From: Bacteroidales bacterium
GTDB taxonomy: Bacteria; Bacteroidota; Bacteroidia; Bacteroidales; P3
Direction of reading: 5' to 3'
DNA length: 64,000 bases
Assembly (NCBI GenBank): GCA_017934545.1
Contig: JAGBJI010000001.1
Location: 1 to 64,000, forward strand
Shown: positions 54,953-63,763 of the stretch, one piece after another
How positions within the stretch are numbered: the first letter of the stretch is position 1
Layout: each line of letters opens with the position of its first letter
Notes under the pieces: model-generated
Database searches by the model: none
Seen by the model: only the letters and a program-made list of their open reading frames with translations
Told to the model about the DNA's origin: nothing
Position numbers and translations under genes: made by a program

Positions 54953-55951
54953 TTATTGTTGTTCGGCTGCAAAGAAACTTACCAACAGTACTTTGCCCAC
55001 CGTTGCTAACGATTGTTTGTCTATGCAGTTTATATCGTCCTTTGAAGTGTGCCAATACGGAAAGAACGACACTCCGTTGCTGTTTTGGACTATGTCAATT
55101 GTAGGAATTTTTGCGTAATGGTTAATCCAAATGTGGTCATCCATCACCGAATTGGTTTGGTCTGCGATAAATATGCTGTCAAAACCCAAATCCGATGCAA
55201 TATTCCATATATTGTTCATTATTGAAGAGGCATATCCCATGCTCTGAACTTCTTTTGTGAAGCGTAAATCCTTATATCCTACCATGTCAAGCAGAACTCC
55301 GTATTTTGCACGGTAATAAGGAATGTGCAGATTCTGCGACCAATATTGCGAACCCAAGCACCAATCCGTTTGGTCTTCCCTTCCGTCTTCTTCCCATTGC
55401 GGTGCGCCTTGGTCTTCAAGGTCAAAAAGGACAATATCCAGCCCTTGTGTCAGGGTTTGTGCATGAAGCAAACGTGCTATTTCCAGCAATACGCCCACTC
55501 CGCTCGCACCGTCGTTGGCTCCGATTATGGGTTTGTTGCGGTTGGAAGCCTCTTCGTCACGGTCAGCCCACATCCTGGAGTCCCAATGCGAAGCAAAAAG
55601 CACCCGGTCTGTCGCTTCAATGTTGAAAGACGCTATTATATTGCGGCCTTTTACCTTTTTGCCGTTCCAAAGCGTTGCATCAAACTCCTGTATATAGACC
55701 GTATCGGCTTTGGACGACAGATAAGAAGCAAGGAATGCGGCACAGTCTTCGGCAGCCTTGCTTTCGGGTATGCGGGGACCGAAACCGCACTGGATTTTTA
55801 CGAAGTTGTACGCACTGTCTGCGTTGAAATCGGGCGTTTTTACTTCTTTGTAATTGACAAAACTCTCGTTTGAAGAAGTGTTTTTATGTTTGTTGCATGC
55901 AACAAGCACGCCTACGCAGACAAATATTATGATTAAAACTTTTTTGTTCAT
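54953..55951 (-). CDS. M28-type glutaminyl-peptide cyclotransferase lipoprotein
   Basis: 332 residues. The lipobox VLVAC (Cys19) indicates a lipoprotein. The M28/QC fold is clear: SHWDSR, GANDGASGVG, FDLEDQG and a late zinc His in YWHTSKDD. Bacterial QCs convert N-terminal Gln of exported proteins to pyroglutamate, and in Bacteroidota most signal peptidase I substrates start with Gln. Eight of ten such proteins in this window do. An aminopeptidase role of the same fold is the alternative. It precedes the Rieske-like lipoprotein and lpxK in a leftward unit. Confidence 0.85.
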   Translation of the reverse strand: MNKKVLIIIFVCVGVLVACNKHKNTSSNESFVNYKEVKTPDFNADSAYNFVKIQCGFGPRIPESKAAEDCAAFLASYLSSKADTVYIQEFDATLWNGKKVKGRNIIASFNIEATDRVLFASHWDSRMWADRDEEASNRNKPIIGANDGASGVGVLLEIARLLHAQTLTQGLDIVLFDLEDQGAPQWEEDGREDQTDWCLGSQYWSQNLHIPYYRAKYGVLLDMVGYKDLRFTKEVQSMGYASSIMNNIWNIASDLGFDSIFIADQTNSVMDDHIWINHYAKIPTIDIVQNSNGVSFFPYWHTSKDDINCIDKQSLATVGKVLLVSFFAAEQQ

Positions 55952-56003
55952 ATTTCTTAATTGTATAATGTTGATAACCTTTTTGCAAAGATACGAATAT
56001 TTT

Positions 56004-57221
56004 TTATTTTGTTTCTTTAATTCTCAATGTTACTGCATATACCGACAGACATCCTATGATTATAACCGCAGCAAAAGTCAAAAGAATGTCCGTAAACATA
56101 ATCTTAACGGGGAAAGCATCCACAACGAAACTGTCCTTGGCTAACTTTACAACGCCAAAGTGCTGTTGAATCAAACACAAAATCAATCCTGCAACCAATC
56201 CCGTTATACATCCCAAAGTGTTTATCACCGTTCCGAAAGCGAAATATATCTTCCGCAAATCCTTGAACCGCATACCTATTGCAAGGAATATGCCGTTCAT
56301 TTTTTCTTTTTGTATATACAGGATAATCATTGCGGTGATTATGTTGACCGTTGCTATAAAAACGATGAACGCAAGTATGATAAACACCGCAAGTTTCTCG
56401 CTTTTCACTATTCTGAAGTAAACGGGTTCCTGTTGCAATATGTTTTTGACGCTGTACTCTGCGGGTAAAATCTCCTGTATTTTCTTTTGTATGTTTTCAA
56501 TGTTGTTTTCATTGTCGGTAAGAATGTAAAGATAATTGCATTTGTCCGTATCAATGCCCGTAAGTTCCGCTGCACGATGGTAGGATATGAACACAAAATC
56601 TTGGTCTAAATCGCTGTGGGTTTGATAGCACGCAGTGTAGACAAGGTTTATGCTTTTCAGATTGTCGTCCATAACCATTGCGTCATTGGGTTCAGTATTT
56701 GGGACGGTAAGTTTTACGGGTATTGACATTTTTTCGCTTCCGCGGTTCAGCCCCATGTCCACTGCCTGATTCACACCCGTTATACAGGTCAGCGAATCCA
56801 TAGAGGAAAACATTTCTTTGCCGTTTACAATCTTTTCGTTCAACGCATTGTAATAAAAATACGAACTGTCAATGCCCATAACCGTGACAACCGAGCGGTT
56901 TTCACCCACTGTCATCAGTGCCGTTTGCTTGATTACGGGAATTACATGGCTTACTCCTTTGACGTCAGATAGTTTTACGCACAGGTCTTTGTCAATTATG
57001 CGGCCTTTTACGGGTTCTGCCAAAAGGGGAGGGCAAGTGTTTTTCAGCATATTGCCCGCCGTGTCGGTAAAACCGTTGAACACACTCAATACCGTCACCA
57101 TTGCCAACGTTCCTACGGCAATTCCCGTCAGGGCAATCAACGAAATAATGTGGACTATGCCCCTTTGCTTTTTGCCAAAGCACAAACGCCTGACTATAAA
57201 TGACAGTGTGCGGAAATTCAT
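56004..57221 (-). CDS. LolC/LolE-type ABC permease
   Basis: 405 residues. One N-terminal helix after a conserved amphipathic start (FIVRRLCFGKKQRGIVHIIS), a periplasmic MacB_PCD-like domain (about 50-265) and three FtsX-type helices (about 275-400). This matches the LolCE permeases that release lipoproteins from the inner membrane for transport to the outer membrane. Its LolD ATPase is not adjacent. It starts 4 bp after rbfA, an order often seen in Bacteroidota. Confidence 0.85.
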   Translation of the reverse strand: MNFRTLSFIVRRLCFGKKQRGIVHIISLIALTGIAVGTLAMVTVLSVFNGFTDTAGNMLKNTCPPLLAEPVKGRIIDKDLCVKLSDVKGVSHVIPVIKQTALMTVGENRSVVTVMGIDSSYFYYNALNEKIVNGKEMFSSMDSLTCITGVNQAVDMGLNRGSEKMSIPVKLTVPNTEPNDAMVMDDNLKSINLVYTACYQTHSDLDQDFVFISYHRAAELTGIDTDKCNYLYILTDNENNIENIQKKIQEILPAEYSVKNILQQEPVYFRIVKSEKLAVFIILAFIVFIATVNIITAMIILYIQKEKMNGIFLAIGMRFKDLRKIYFAFGTVINTLGCITGLVAGLILCLIQQHFGVVKLAKDSFVVDAFPVKIMFTDILLTFAAVIIIGCLSVYAVTLRIKETK

Positions 57222-57225
57222 TGCA

Positions 57226-57573
57226 TTATTGTTTCAACAACTCGTCAATACGTTTGGCATATTCCAACGTATCGTCAATATAAAACATTAAATCGGGTAT
57301 GATTCTCAACTGATGGCGTTCTTTTTGGGCTAAAATCATACGTATCAAATCCTTTTTTTCTTTCAGCAGTTCAAGTATTTGCTGCGGGGTGTATTTGTTT
57401 TGGATTACAAATATGCTGACATATATGCGGGCAAACGACAAATCGCTTGTAACCGATACCTTGGTTACCCCCATCATTGCACCCAAAAACTCCGATTTTG
57501 ACTTATCCCTTAAGATTTCAGCCAAATCTTTTTGTATCAATCTGTTGATTTTGTCTATTCTTTTACTCTCCAT
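57226..57573 (-). CDS. rbfA: ribosome-binding factor A
   Basis: 115 residues from the ATG at 57573; an in-frame ATG four codons earlier is possible. It is a KH-like fold protein that assists maturation of the 16S rRNA 5' end in the 30S subunit. RbfA pattern: RIDKINRLIQKDLAEIL, VTKVSVTSDLSFARIYVSI and a C-terminal LRIIPDLMFYIDDTLEYAKRID. It heads the unit with the LolE-type permease. Confidence 0.94.
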   Translation of the reverse strand: MESKRIDKINRLIQKDLAEILRDKSKSEFLGAMMGVTKVSVTSDLSFARIYVSIFVIQNKYTPQQILELLKEKKDLIRMILAQKERHQLRIIPDLMFYIDDTLEYAKRIDELLKQ

Positions 57574-57679
57574 AACAGTTTGCAAATATACGAATTTTCT
57601 TTCACTTTGTGATTAAACTTTGCATAACGCAGGGTTTCACCGTGCTTTTTTTCATTTTGCCGGTGCTTAATCTGATATT

Positions 57680-57795
57680 GTTTTTGCCTTTTCAGAAAAG
57701 AGTTAGGAAAAAACCCCCTTTTTTCACCGAAAAAACCCGGTTTTTTCAGTCAAAAAACCGGGTTTTTTGTCAGCAAAGCGTCGTTTGGCAAAAAC
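57680..57795. repeat. 22-bp periodic intergenic array 10 (CCCCC/CCCGG cores, 3 units)
   Basis: Cores ACCCCC (57713-57718), ACCCGG (57735-57740) and ACCGGG (57757-57762) are exactly 22 bp apart, between runs of A and T. Arms GTTTTTGCCTTTTC and GTTTGGCAAAAAC are partly inverted. It lies between two leftward genes (57586-57831). Cores resemble array 7, arms resemble the GCCC type. Confidence 0.85.
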
Positions 57796-57831
57796 GAAGT
57801 GTCAAACGGCGGCAGTGTTTTGCAATTAGGC

Positions 57832-59250
57832 TTAAAGAATGTTGCGTTTTAATTTTTCAGTGTAAGCGTCTATTTTCTGCATTTCCGTAGGTATGGCTAT
57901 TCTTTGCGGACAATGCGGCGAGCATTCGTTGCATCCCGTACACATATTGGCCTGACGCAGTTTGGGAACGCTGCGGTCGTAACCCACAAGAAAGGCTTTA
58001 CGTGCTTTTTTGTAGTTGCTGTCGTTGACGCTTTGGCTTATATTGCCTTCGTTTATACATTTGTTGTAATGGGTGAAGATTGCAGGAATGTCCAATCCGT
58101 AAGGACAAGGCATGCAATATTGGCATTCGTTGCACGGAATGTTGTTCAACTCCATCATCTGTTTGGCTATTGAGAACAAAAACTCTTTGTCCTGTTCGGT
58201 AAGCGGTTTTAACGGGCAATGCGTACGCAGGTTGTCTTTCAAATGTTGCATTTCGGTCATTCCGCTTAACGATGTCAGCACTTTAGGATAAGAGCCTAAA
58301 AATCTGAATGCCCATGAAGCCATGCTCATTTCGGGTTCTCTTTGTTTCATTTGCTTAACCAAAGGGTCTGCCATCTTGACCAAACGTCCGCCGAGCAACG
58401 GTTCCATGACGACAACGGGGATATCCAATGCAGCCAATTGGTTGTAAAGATATTCGGCATTGGTGTTGCGGGCGTTTATTTCTTTGGCATATTGCCAATC
58501 TACGTAGTTCATCTGTATTTGAACGAAGTCCCAATGATATTTTCCGTGCTGCGAAAGCAGGTAATCAAATACTTTGATGTCGCCGTGATAGGAAAAGCCC
58601 AAGTTGCGTATGATTCCTTTTTCCCTTTGTTGCAAAAGAAAATCCAAAACTCCGTTGTCCAAATATCTTTGGTGCAATGCCTGCATTCCGTCTTCGCCCA
58701 TCCCCACGCCGTGAAGCAAAAGGTAGTCAATGTAATCAACCTGCAATTCTTTCAAAGAGTTGTTGAACATCTCCACGCTGGCTTCGTAACTCCATGTCTG
58801 CGGAGCGAAATTGGAAAGTTTGGTGGCAATAAAATATTCGTTTCTCTTGTGACGCGAAAGGGCAATGCCCGTAGAGTGTTCGCTCTTGCCTTTGCAATAA
58901 GCGGGTGATGTGTCAAAGTAGTTTACTCCGTGTTCAATGGCGTAATCAACCAAACGGTTTACGGCTTCTTGGTCAATGGGAGCGTCAGTGTCCCTTGCAC
59001 TGCCTGCGTTTTTTGAATTTTCACTCTGCACAATCGGCAGACGCATCATTCCGTAGCCCAAAAGACTGACTTTTTCTTTGGTTTTAGGGTTTTCCCTGTA
59101 CGTCATCTTGCCCTTGGGTATGTCTTCACCGCCGTCAGTTTGCTTTGCATTGTCTGAACATGCCGAAGCTATGACGCTTGTTGCGGCAACGCCCAAACCG
59201 AATTTCTTAAAAAATTCCCTGCGTGATATATTTTTACTGTTGTTATCCAT
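57832..59250 (-). CDS. Tat-exported aldo/keto reductase with C-terminal 4Fe-4S domain
   Basis: 472 residues. The N-terminus has a twin-Arg signal (SRREFF, Arg10-Arg11) and a lipobox-like ASAC (Cys31), so it should be folded, exported by Tat and perhaps lipid-anchored. The AKR barrel (about 50-370) has DTSPAY with the catalytic Asp/Tyr and YIDYLLLHG. The tail has two Cys clusters (CNECQYCMPCP and CTGCNECSPHCP). The partner electron source may be the NapH/NapG-like protein upstream. Substrate unknown. tatC and tatA are in the same cluster. Confidence 0.9.
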   Translation of the reverse strand: MDNNSKNISRREFFKKFGLGVAATSVIASACSDNAKQTDGGEDIPKGKMTYRENPKTKEKVSLLGYGMMRLPIVQSENSKNAGSARDTDAPIDQEAVNRLVDYAIEHGVNYFDTSPAYCKGKSEHSTGIALSRHKRNEYFIATKLSNFAPQTWSYEASVEMFNNSLKELQVDYIDYLLLHGVGMGEDGMQALHQRYLDNGVLDFLLQQREKGIIRNLGFSYHGDIKVFDYLLSQHGKYHWDFVQIQMNYVDWQYAKEINARNTNAEYLYNQLAALDIPVVVMEPLLGGRLVKMADPLVKQMKQREPEMSMASWAFRFLGSYPKVLTSLSGMTEMQHLKDNLRTHCPLKPLTEQDKEFLFSIAKQMMELNNIPCNECQYCMPCPYGLDIPAIFTHYNKCINEGNISQSVNDSNYKKARKAFLVGYDRSVPKLRQANMCTGCNECSPHCPQRIAIPTEMQKIDAYTEKLKRNIL

Positions 59251-59270
59251 GTTTGATTTTGGTTTTAGGG

Positions 59271-60833
59271 TTAAATAATTTTGTGTGTTGCCAATCCTTC
59301 AACATAAATGGCACTGAACGGACGTGACGGACATACGTATTCGCACATTCCGCAGCCTATGCAACGGTTTTCGTTCACAGTCGGAATCATCAGCTGCTTA
59401 TCATCCTGTTGGTCCAATGCCGAGGTTGAGTTAGGTATTTCTTTTTTGTCTGCAGGATTTGCGTTGTTTTTAACATACGGCACCATTATGATTGCCCCTA
59501 CGGGACAATGGCGGGCGCAGTTTCCGCAGTTGTGGTCGTTGCTTATAACCACACAGTTTTGTTTTACCCATTTGGCAGTACCTATTTGCGTGGACGATTT
59601 GTCCTCACGGCTTATTTTTTGTATCGCTCCCGCAGGACACACCTCGCTGCAGGCAGTACATTCAGGACGGCATGCCCCTTTTTCAAAACTCATAACGGGT
59701 TGCATCAAATGCAACAAGTCATCAGACGGTCTTAAAACATTGTTCGGGCATTTGCTTACGCACAGTTGACATCCCGTACACTTGTTCTGAAGATTTTTAA
59801 TGCTTTTCGCTCCCGGCGGAACTATTTGTTCGGAGCGTTTATACGGCTTTTTGTCTTCAATAACTGCCAATCCGCCGTCGGTTTTCTTCTTTTGCTGGGC
59901 AAAAGCAAGTGTTGTACCCATAACGGCAGATGAAAACAAAAACGCACGTTTTGATTCGTTTACTTTGTTTTCCGTAGGTTTTTCTTCAGCAGCCTTTTTT
60001 GTGCTTTTTTTGCAAGTATACGAAACGGCGTCTTTAGGACATACCGCCATACAATTGCCGCACACAACGCACCGTGAGCGGTCTATGAAATGTTCTTCGC
60101 CTTTTATACAAGAGGATTTGCAGTTCTTGGTACACTTTCCGCATTTTATACATTTGTTTTCGTCAATGCGTATTTTGAAAAACGAAAAACGCGAAAAGAA
60201 ACTCAACGTCGTACCTACGGGACAGACTGCATTGCAATAGCCTCTTCCCGTTTTCCAAGCCAAAACGGTGATAATTACAAACGAAAGAGCCGCAATGACG
60301 AAAGTACTTATACTCCGTATCCAAACTTCTTTTGACCAAAATGCGTACGAATCGGCACGTGCTGCCAAGAATGCGAAGAAATTGTTTGCCCAGATGTACA
60401 ACGGTTGGAATAAATTCTGAACCATTCTTCCCCATGACGAATACGGAGCTAATAAGGCAACAAAAGAATTAACGCCCGCAATCATTGCAATGACAAACAA
60501 TGTCCAAACACTGTAGCGTAACCATTTGATTTCTTTTGTAAAACGAAATCTGTTTTTCTTTCTTACGCAGTGAATATGACTGACTGCGTCCTGAAACACT
60601 CCCAAGGGGCATATCACCGAGCAATAAATACGTCCGAAGACCAAAGTCAGTACAATCAATGCAATAATCACTCCTAAATTCAATGCCATAACGGCGGGCA
60701 GAAACTGAATCTTTGCCATAAAAGCAAGATAATGTTGCAGCGTACCCGTGAAATCCAACAACAAAAGGGTAATCAAAGCGAAGAAAACGCTGCCCGCAAT
60801 TACCCTTATTGTTTTCAAAAGTTTTTTGTCCAT
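59271..60833 (-). CDS. NapH/NapG-like fused membrane ferredoxin
   Basis: 520 residues. The first half has four or five membrane helices and the two CxxxCP motifs of NapH/RdxA-type proteins (Cys71-Cys75 and Cys200-Cys204). Several 4Fe-4S motifs follow (from Cys228 on). About residue 293 comes a Tat-like segment, SKRAFLFSSAVMGTTLAFA, then more 4Fe-4S motifs of NapG type (from CTGCQLC to CIGCGMC). This reads as NapH fused to a Tat-carried NapG-like ferredoxin, and could pass electrons from menaquinol to the periplasmic aldo/keto reductase 20 bp downstream. No nitrate reductase gene is present. Confidence 0.85.
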   Translation of the reverse strand: MDKKLLKTIRVIAGSVFFALITLLLLDFTGTLQHYLAFMAKIQFLPAVMALNLGVIIALIVLTLVFGRIYCSVICPLGVFQDAVSHIHCVRKKNRFRFTKEIKWLRYSVWTLFVIAMIAGVNSFVALLAPYSSWGRMVQNLFQPLYIWANNFFAFLAARADSYAFWSKEVWIRSISTFVIAALSFVIITVLAWKTGRGYCNAVCPVGTTLSFFSRFSFFKIRIDENKCIKCGKCTKNCKSSCIKGEEHFIDRSRCVVCGNCMAVCPKDAVSYTCKKSTKKAAEEKPTENKVNESKRAFLFSSAVMGTTLAFAQQKKKTDGGLAVIEDKKPYKRSEQIVPPGAKSIKNLQNKCTGCQLCVSKCPNNVLRPSDDLLHLMQPVMSFEKGACRPECTACSEVCPAGAIQKISREDKSSTQIGTAKWVKQNCVVISNDHNCGNCARHCPVGAIIMVPYVKNNANPADKKEIPNSTSALDQQDDKQLMIPTVNENRCIGCGMCEYVCPSRPFSAIYVEGLATHKII

Positions 60834-60921
60834 AAAATACGTGTTTTTATAATTTGTTCCTTTTATATATTATTATATTATTGTAAGGAGTTGACGCTCC
60901 TTATATATAATACTGACGGAA

Positions 60922-61677
60922 TTAATTTTCCGTTCTTTTCACTACCAAGACGGAAATCTCGTACAAAATCCATATCGGCAAAAAGACGATTGTCAAAGTA
61001 AAGACGTCGCTTGTAGGAGTGATGACGGCAGCCATGATTAAAATGACAACTATTGCGTGACGGCGGTACTTACGCATCCATCTGCTTTTCATCAAACCGA
61101 ATCTGCCCAGCAGCCAAGACACTACAGGTATTTCGAAAACTACGCCGAAAACCAGTGTCATCATAAGCAAAGTGTCCATGTACGAATCCAAAGTAAGCAT
61201 ATTCTTAACTTCGTTGCTTACTTCGTAGGTTCCCAAGAACCGAAGCGTTAAAGGAAATATCAGAAAGTAGTTGACAACAGCCCCGAGTATGAACATGATG
61301 TAAGCAGACAAAACTATACGGGAAGAATATCTCTTTTCGTTGTCGTATAGTGCGGGCGAAACGAAACGGAACAACTCATATATTATATAAGGAGAAGAAG
61401 CAATGATGCCCGTTACTAAAGAAACTTTAAGATGCATCATAAACTGTCCCGTCAGTTCGGTATTCATCAACGATATGTTGAAGTTTTCCCCGCCTAAAAA
61501 CTTATAACTGACAAACGAAGAGCTTTTCGGAGCGAAAATAATGCTAAACAGCCATTCTTTAAAAAAGAATGCTGCAAGTGAAAACACCGCTGCAATAATT
61601 ATTATACGGATTAAAACCGAGCGTAAATCGTCAAGATGTTCCCAAAATGTTTCCTGATAATCCTTTGTATCGGTCAT
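60922..61677 (-). CDS. tatC: Tat translocase subunit TatC
   Basis: 251 residues with six membrane helices. The conserved N-terminal FWEHLDDLR binds twin-Arg signals. It is the receptor of the twin-arginine export pathway. Its ATG overlaps the end of tatA by 4 bases. The two genes upstream of likely Tat cargo (NapG-like fusion, aldo/keto reductase) make a compact export-plus-cargo cluster. Confidence 0.95.
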   Translation of the reverse strand: MTDTKDYQETFWEHLDDLRSVLIRIIIIAAVFSLAAFFFKEWLFSIIFAPKSSSFVSYKFLGGENFNISLMNTELTGQFMMHLKVSLVTGIIASSPYIIYELFRFVSPALYDNEKRYSSRIVLSAYIMFILGAVVNYFLIFPLTLRFLGTYEVSNEVKNMLTLDSYMDTLLMMTLVFGVVFEIPVVSWLLGRFGLMKSRWMRKYRRHAIVVILIMAAVITPTSDVFTLTIVFLPIWILYEISVLVVKRTEN

Positions 61678-61868
61678 TGGGAAACACCGTCCTCTGTTTT
61701 TTTCTCTTTTTTGTCCTCTTCAATGTCGCCGTTCATACCGTCCTTGAAACTTTTTACGCCTTTGCCTAAACCTTTCATCAATTCGGGTATCTTTTTTCCG
61801 CCGAATAACAGCAAAACAACCAATGCTATTATCAGTATTTCGGGCATTCCTACTCTCATCTTTTGCAA
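61674..61868 (-). CDS. tatA: Tat translocase subunit TatA
   Basis: 64 residues. One membrane helix ([22 protein letters not shown]) with the typical FG-KK-PEL hinge, then an amphipathic helix [16 protein letters not shown] and an acidic/basic tail. It forms the Tat pore. A start at the ATG at 61859 is equally possible. No tatB is adjacent; in such two-gene systems TatA serves both roles. Confidence 0.94.
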   Translation of the reverse strand: MQKMRVGMPEILIIALVVLLLFGGKKIPELMKGLGKGVKSFKDGMNGDIEEDKKEKKTEDGVSQ

Positions 61869-61957
61869 AAAATTTAATGGTTTGTAACTATAATCTTTGC
61901 AAATTTACACAAAATAAATCAAATGCAGAGTATTTTAACGGTTAAATGTGAACGTTT

Positions 61958-62854
61958 TTAATTGTTTATAGTGTCTTTGCACTTACGGTATTGTTTTGGT
62001 GATAATCCTGTCTGGTTTTTGAAAAATTTTCCGAAGAATGACAGACTCGGAAAGTTCATATCGTTGCATATTTCCTGAATGCTTTTGTCAGTATACTTCA
62101 ATCTGCGGATTATTTCCTGCGTTGTGTAATGATGGATTATCTCCAAAGCTTTCTTACCGCTTGAAGATTTTATCACGGTTGAAAGATATTTTCCCGAAAC
62201 ATGCAACCTTTCGGCTGCTTGAGCGACCGAACGTATCATTCCTTTCTCTTTTGCAAGCAATTCAATGAAGCGTTTGAACAACAAATCGCCCTGTTTGATT
62301 TCGTTACCTGCCAAAGAATCGTTGTTAATTATGTATCTGTCGGTGATAACCAAGAATTCGTATATAAGACATGATAGAAGTGAATGGATTATTTCGCGGT
62401 AATAAAGATTGTTTTTCAGACTTAATTTCGCTTCGGCGATATAATAATAGTTAATCATTATCCTCATATCGTCTTCTTTTAAGTGTATGACGGGATTTTG
62501 GAAGACATAATATAAGTTGTGCCACACATTTTTGGAGATATACATAGCAGTGTCAACCGCATCTACTGAAAAGCCGATAATCTTTGCATCAAAATCTTTG
62601 CTCAAAGCATACTTGTCAACCAATGTATCGGGCGAACAAATCAACACATCGTTCTTCATAATGCGGTGTATGTTGCCGTTGAGAACTACATTTGCGGAAC
62701 CTTTTAAGCAGAAAATCATTGCAACCATGTTGACCGACACTTCGGCGAATTTACCTTTCTCCAACATGGAAATATCATCAATAATTATTATATCACCATC
62801 ATTATATTGTACCCAATTTTCTTGTTTCAGGTTTTTTATATCCACTACTTTCAT
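61958..62854 (-). CDS. AraC-family transcription regulator
   Basis: 298 residues from the ATG at 62854. A cupin-like sensing domain (about 15-140) is followed by an AraC helix-turn-helix pair (about 200-292): VAQAAERLHVSGKYLSTVIK and IQEICNDMNFPSLSFFGKFFK, then TGLSPKQYRK. The ligand is unknown. A minus TACTTTTG -7 box lies at 62874-62881. It stands alone between the divergent/tandem tatA and mntP genes. Confidence 0.93.
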   Translation of the reverse strand: MKVVDIKNLKQENWVQYNDGDIIIIDDISMLEKGKFAEVSVNMVAMIFCLKGSANVVLNGNIHRIMKNDVLICSPDTLVDKYALSKDFDAKIIGFSVDAVDTAMYISKNVWHNLYYVFQNPVIHLKEDDMRIMINYYYIAEAKLSLKNNLYYREIIHSLLSCLIYEFLVITDRYIINNDSLAGNEIKQGDLLFKRFIELLAKEKGMIRSVAQAAERLHVSGKYLSTVIKSSSGKKALEIIHHYTTQEIIRRLKYTDKSIQEICNDMNFPSLSFFGKFFKNQTGLSPKQYRKCKDTINN

Positions 62855-63187
62855 CAGCAAATTAAATTTTTTGCAAAAGTAGGATATATTTCATTTCTGG
62901 CAAAGGATAAGAAAGAGAAAAAAGTGTATTATTTGGGTTTAAAATTCGTCGTTTTTCATTTAATTGAAATGTAAATATATAATGTTGTCCCGCAACTTTT
63001 GAAGTAATGCTTTTGCAAAAAGACCGTAAAAACATGAAAAATGCCTGTTTTTTAGCAGAAATGATTGCGTGCAAGTCTGAATTTGTCGGGGGGGGGGGTA
63101 GAGTTGATTATTTTACAGGCAGAGTGTAAGAAAATATCTTGTTGAAATAAAACGGAATTAAGACCATGTGTTTTTTGCCGTGATACA
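62855..63187. other. spacer between the AraC gene and mntP, with small possible ORF
   Basis: 333 bp. It holds the AraC -7 box and a G11 tract (63088-63098). A 40-residue frame (63007-63129, +) reads through the tract, but it has no visible ribosome-binding site and no recognisable product, so I do not call it a gene. Confidence 0.5.
63088..63098 (+). repeat. G11 tract upstream of the AraC gene
   Basis: Eleven consecutive G (C11 on the coding strand of both neighbours). It lies about 235 bases before the AraC start and 90 bases after the mntP stop codon. Confidence 0.9.
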
Positions 63188-63763
63188 TTATAATAAATAG
63201 TGTATCACCAAAGATTTTACTCCTAACAGAATCAAAATTACTCCTCCTAACGAAAGAGCGAAGCGGGGTTTGATAAAAGTAAACCGTTCGCCCATCTTCC
63301 AGCCTATAAGTGACATTACAAAAGTGATGACGGTGATTACAACGGAAGTGAATACTTGTTGGAAGAAAGTCTGATGCATTGCAAATCCGATACCTGCCAA
63401 GAATGCGTCAATGCTTGTAGCAATGCTTAAAAGCAAAATAACTTTAAAACTTCCCGTATCAAAAAGTTTTTCCCTTAAAGTGAATCTCCGTCCCTCCATA
63501 ATCATTTTCAATCCGAGTATGAACAGAAGTGCAAAACTTATCCAGTGAGCCGAATACTCTACGGCTTGTTTGAAAAGTCCGCCTGTTACACATCCCAAAA
63601 ACGGCATCAGACCTTGGAACAGTGCGAACATAAACGCCATAAACAAAGCCCGTCTTAAAGACAATGATTTCTGCAATCCGCATGTTATACTCACGGTAAA
63701 ACAATCCATAGACAGAGCCAAGCCGAGTAAAAAGGCTTCGGAAAGAAACGCAATGCTATTCAT
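63188..63763 (-). CDS. mntP: manganese efflux pump MntP
   Basis: 191 residues with six membrane helices. The family signature is LSMDCFTVSI near residue 18 and the matching ATSIDAFLAGIGF in the second half, whose Asp residues bind Mn2+. It exports excess manganese. The start overlaps the end of rsmA by 8 bases. No yybP-ykoY riboswitch is visible because the upstream gene is directly fused by overlap. Confidence 0.95.
   Translation of the reverse strand: MNSIAFLSEAFLLGLALSMDCFTVSITCGLQKSLSLRRALFMAFMFALFQGLMPFLGCVTGGLFKQAVEYSAHWISFALLFILGLKMIMEGRRFTLREKLFDTGSFKVILLLSIATSIDAFLAGIGFAMHQTFFQQVFTSVVITVITFVMSLIGWKMGERFTFIKPRFALSLGGVILILLGVKSLVIHYLL

Noticed and set aside
62862-63074. A 70-codon leftward frame upstream of the AraC gene
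   Set aside because: It overlaps the AraC promoter region, has no ribosome-binding site and reads as low-complexity Phe/Lys/Ser sequence.
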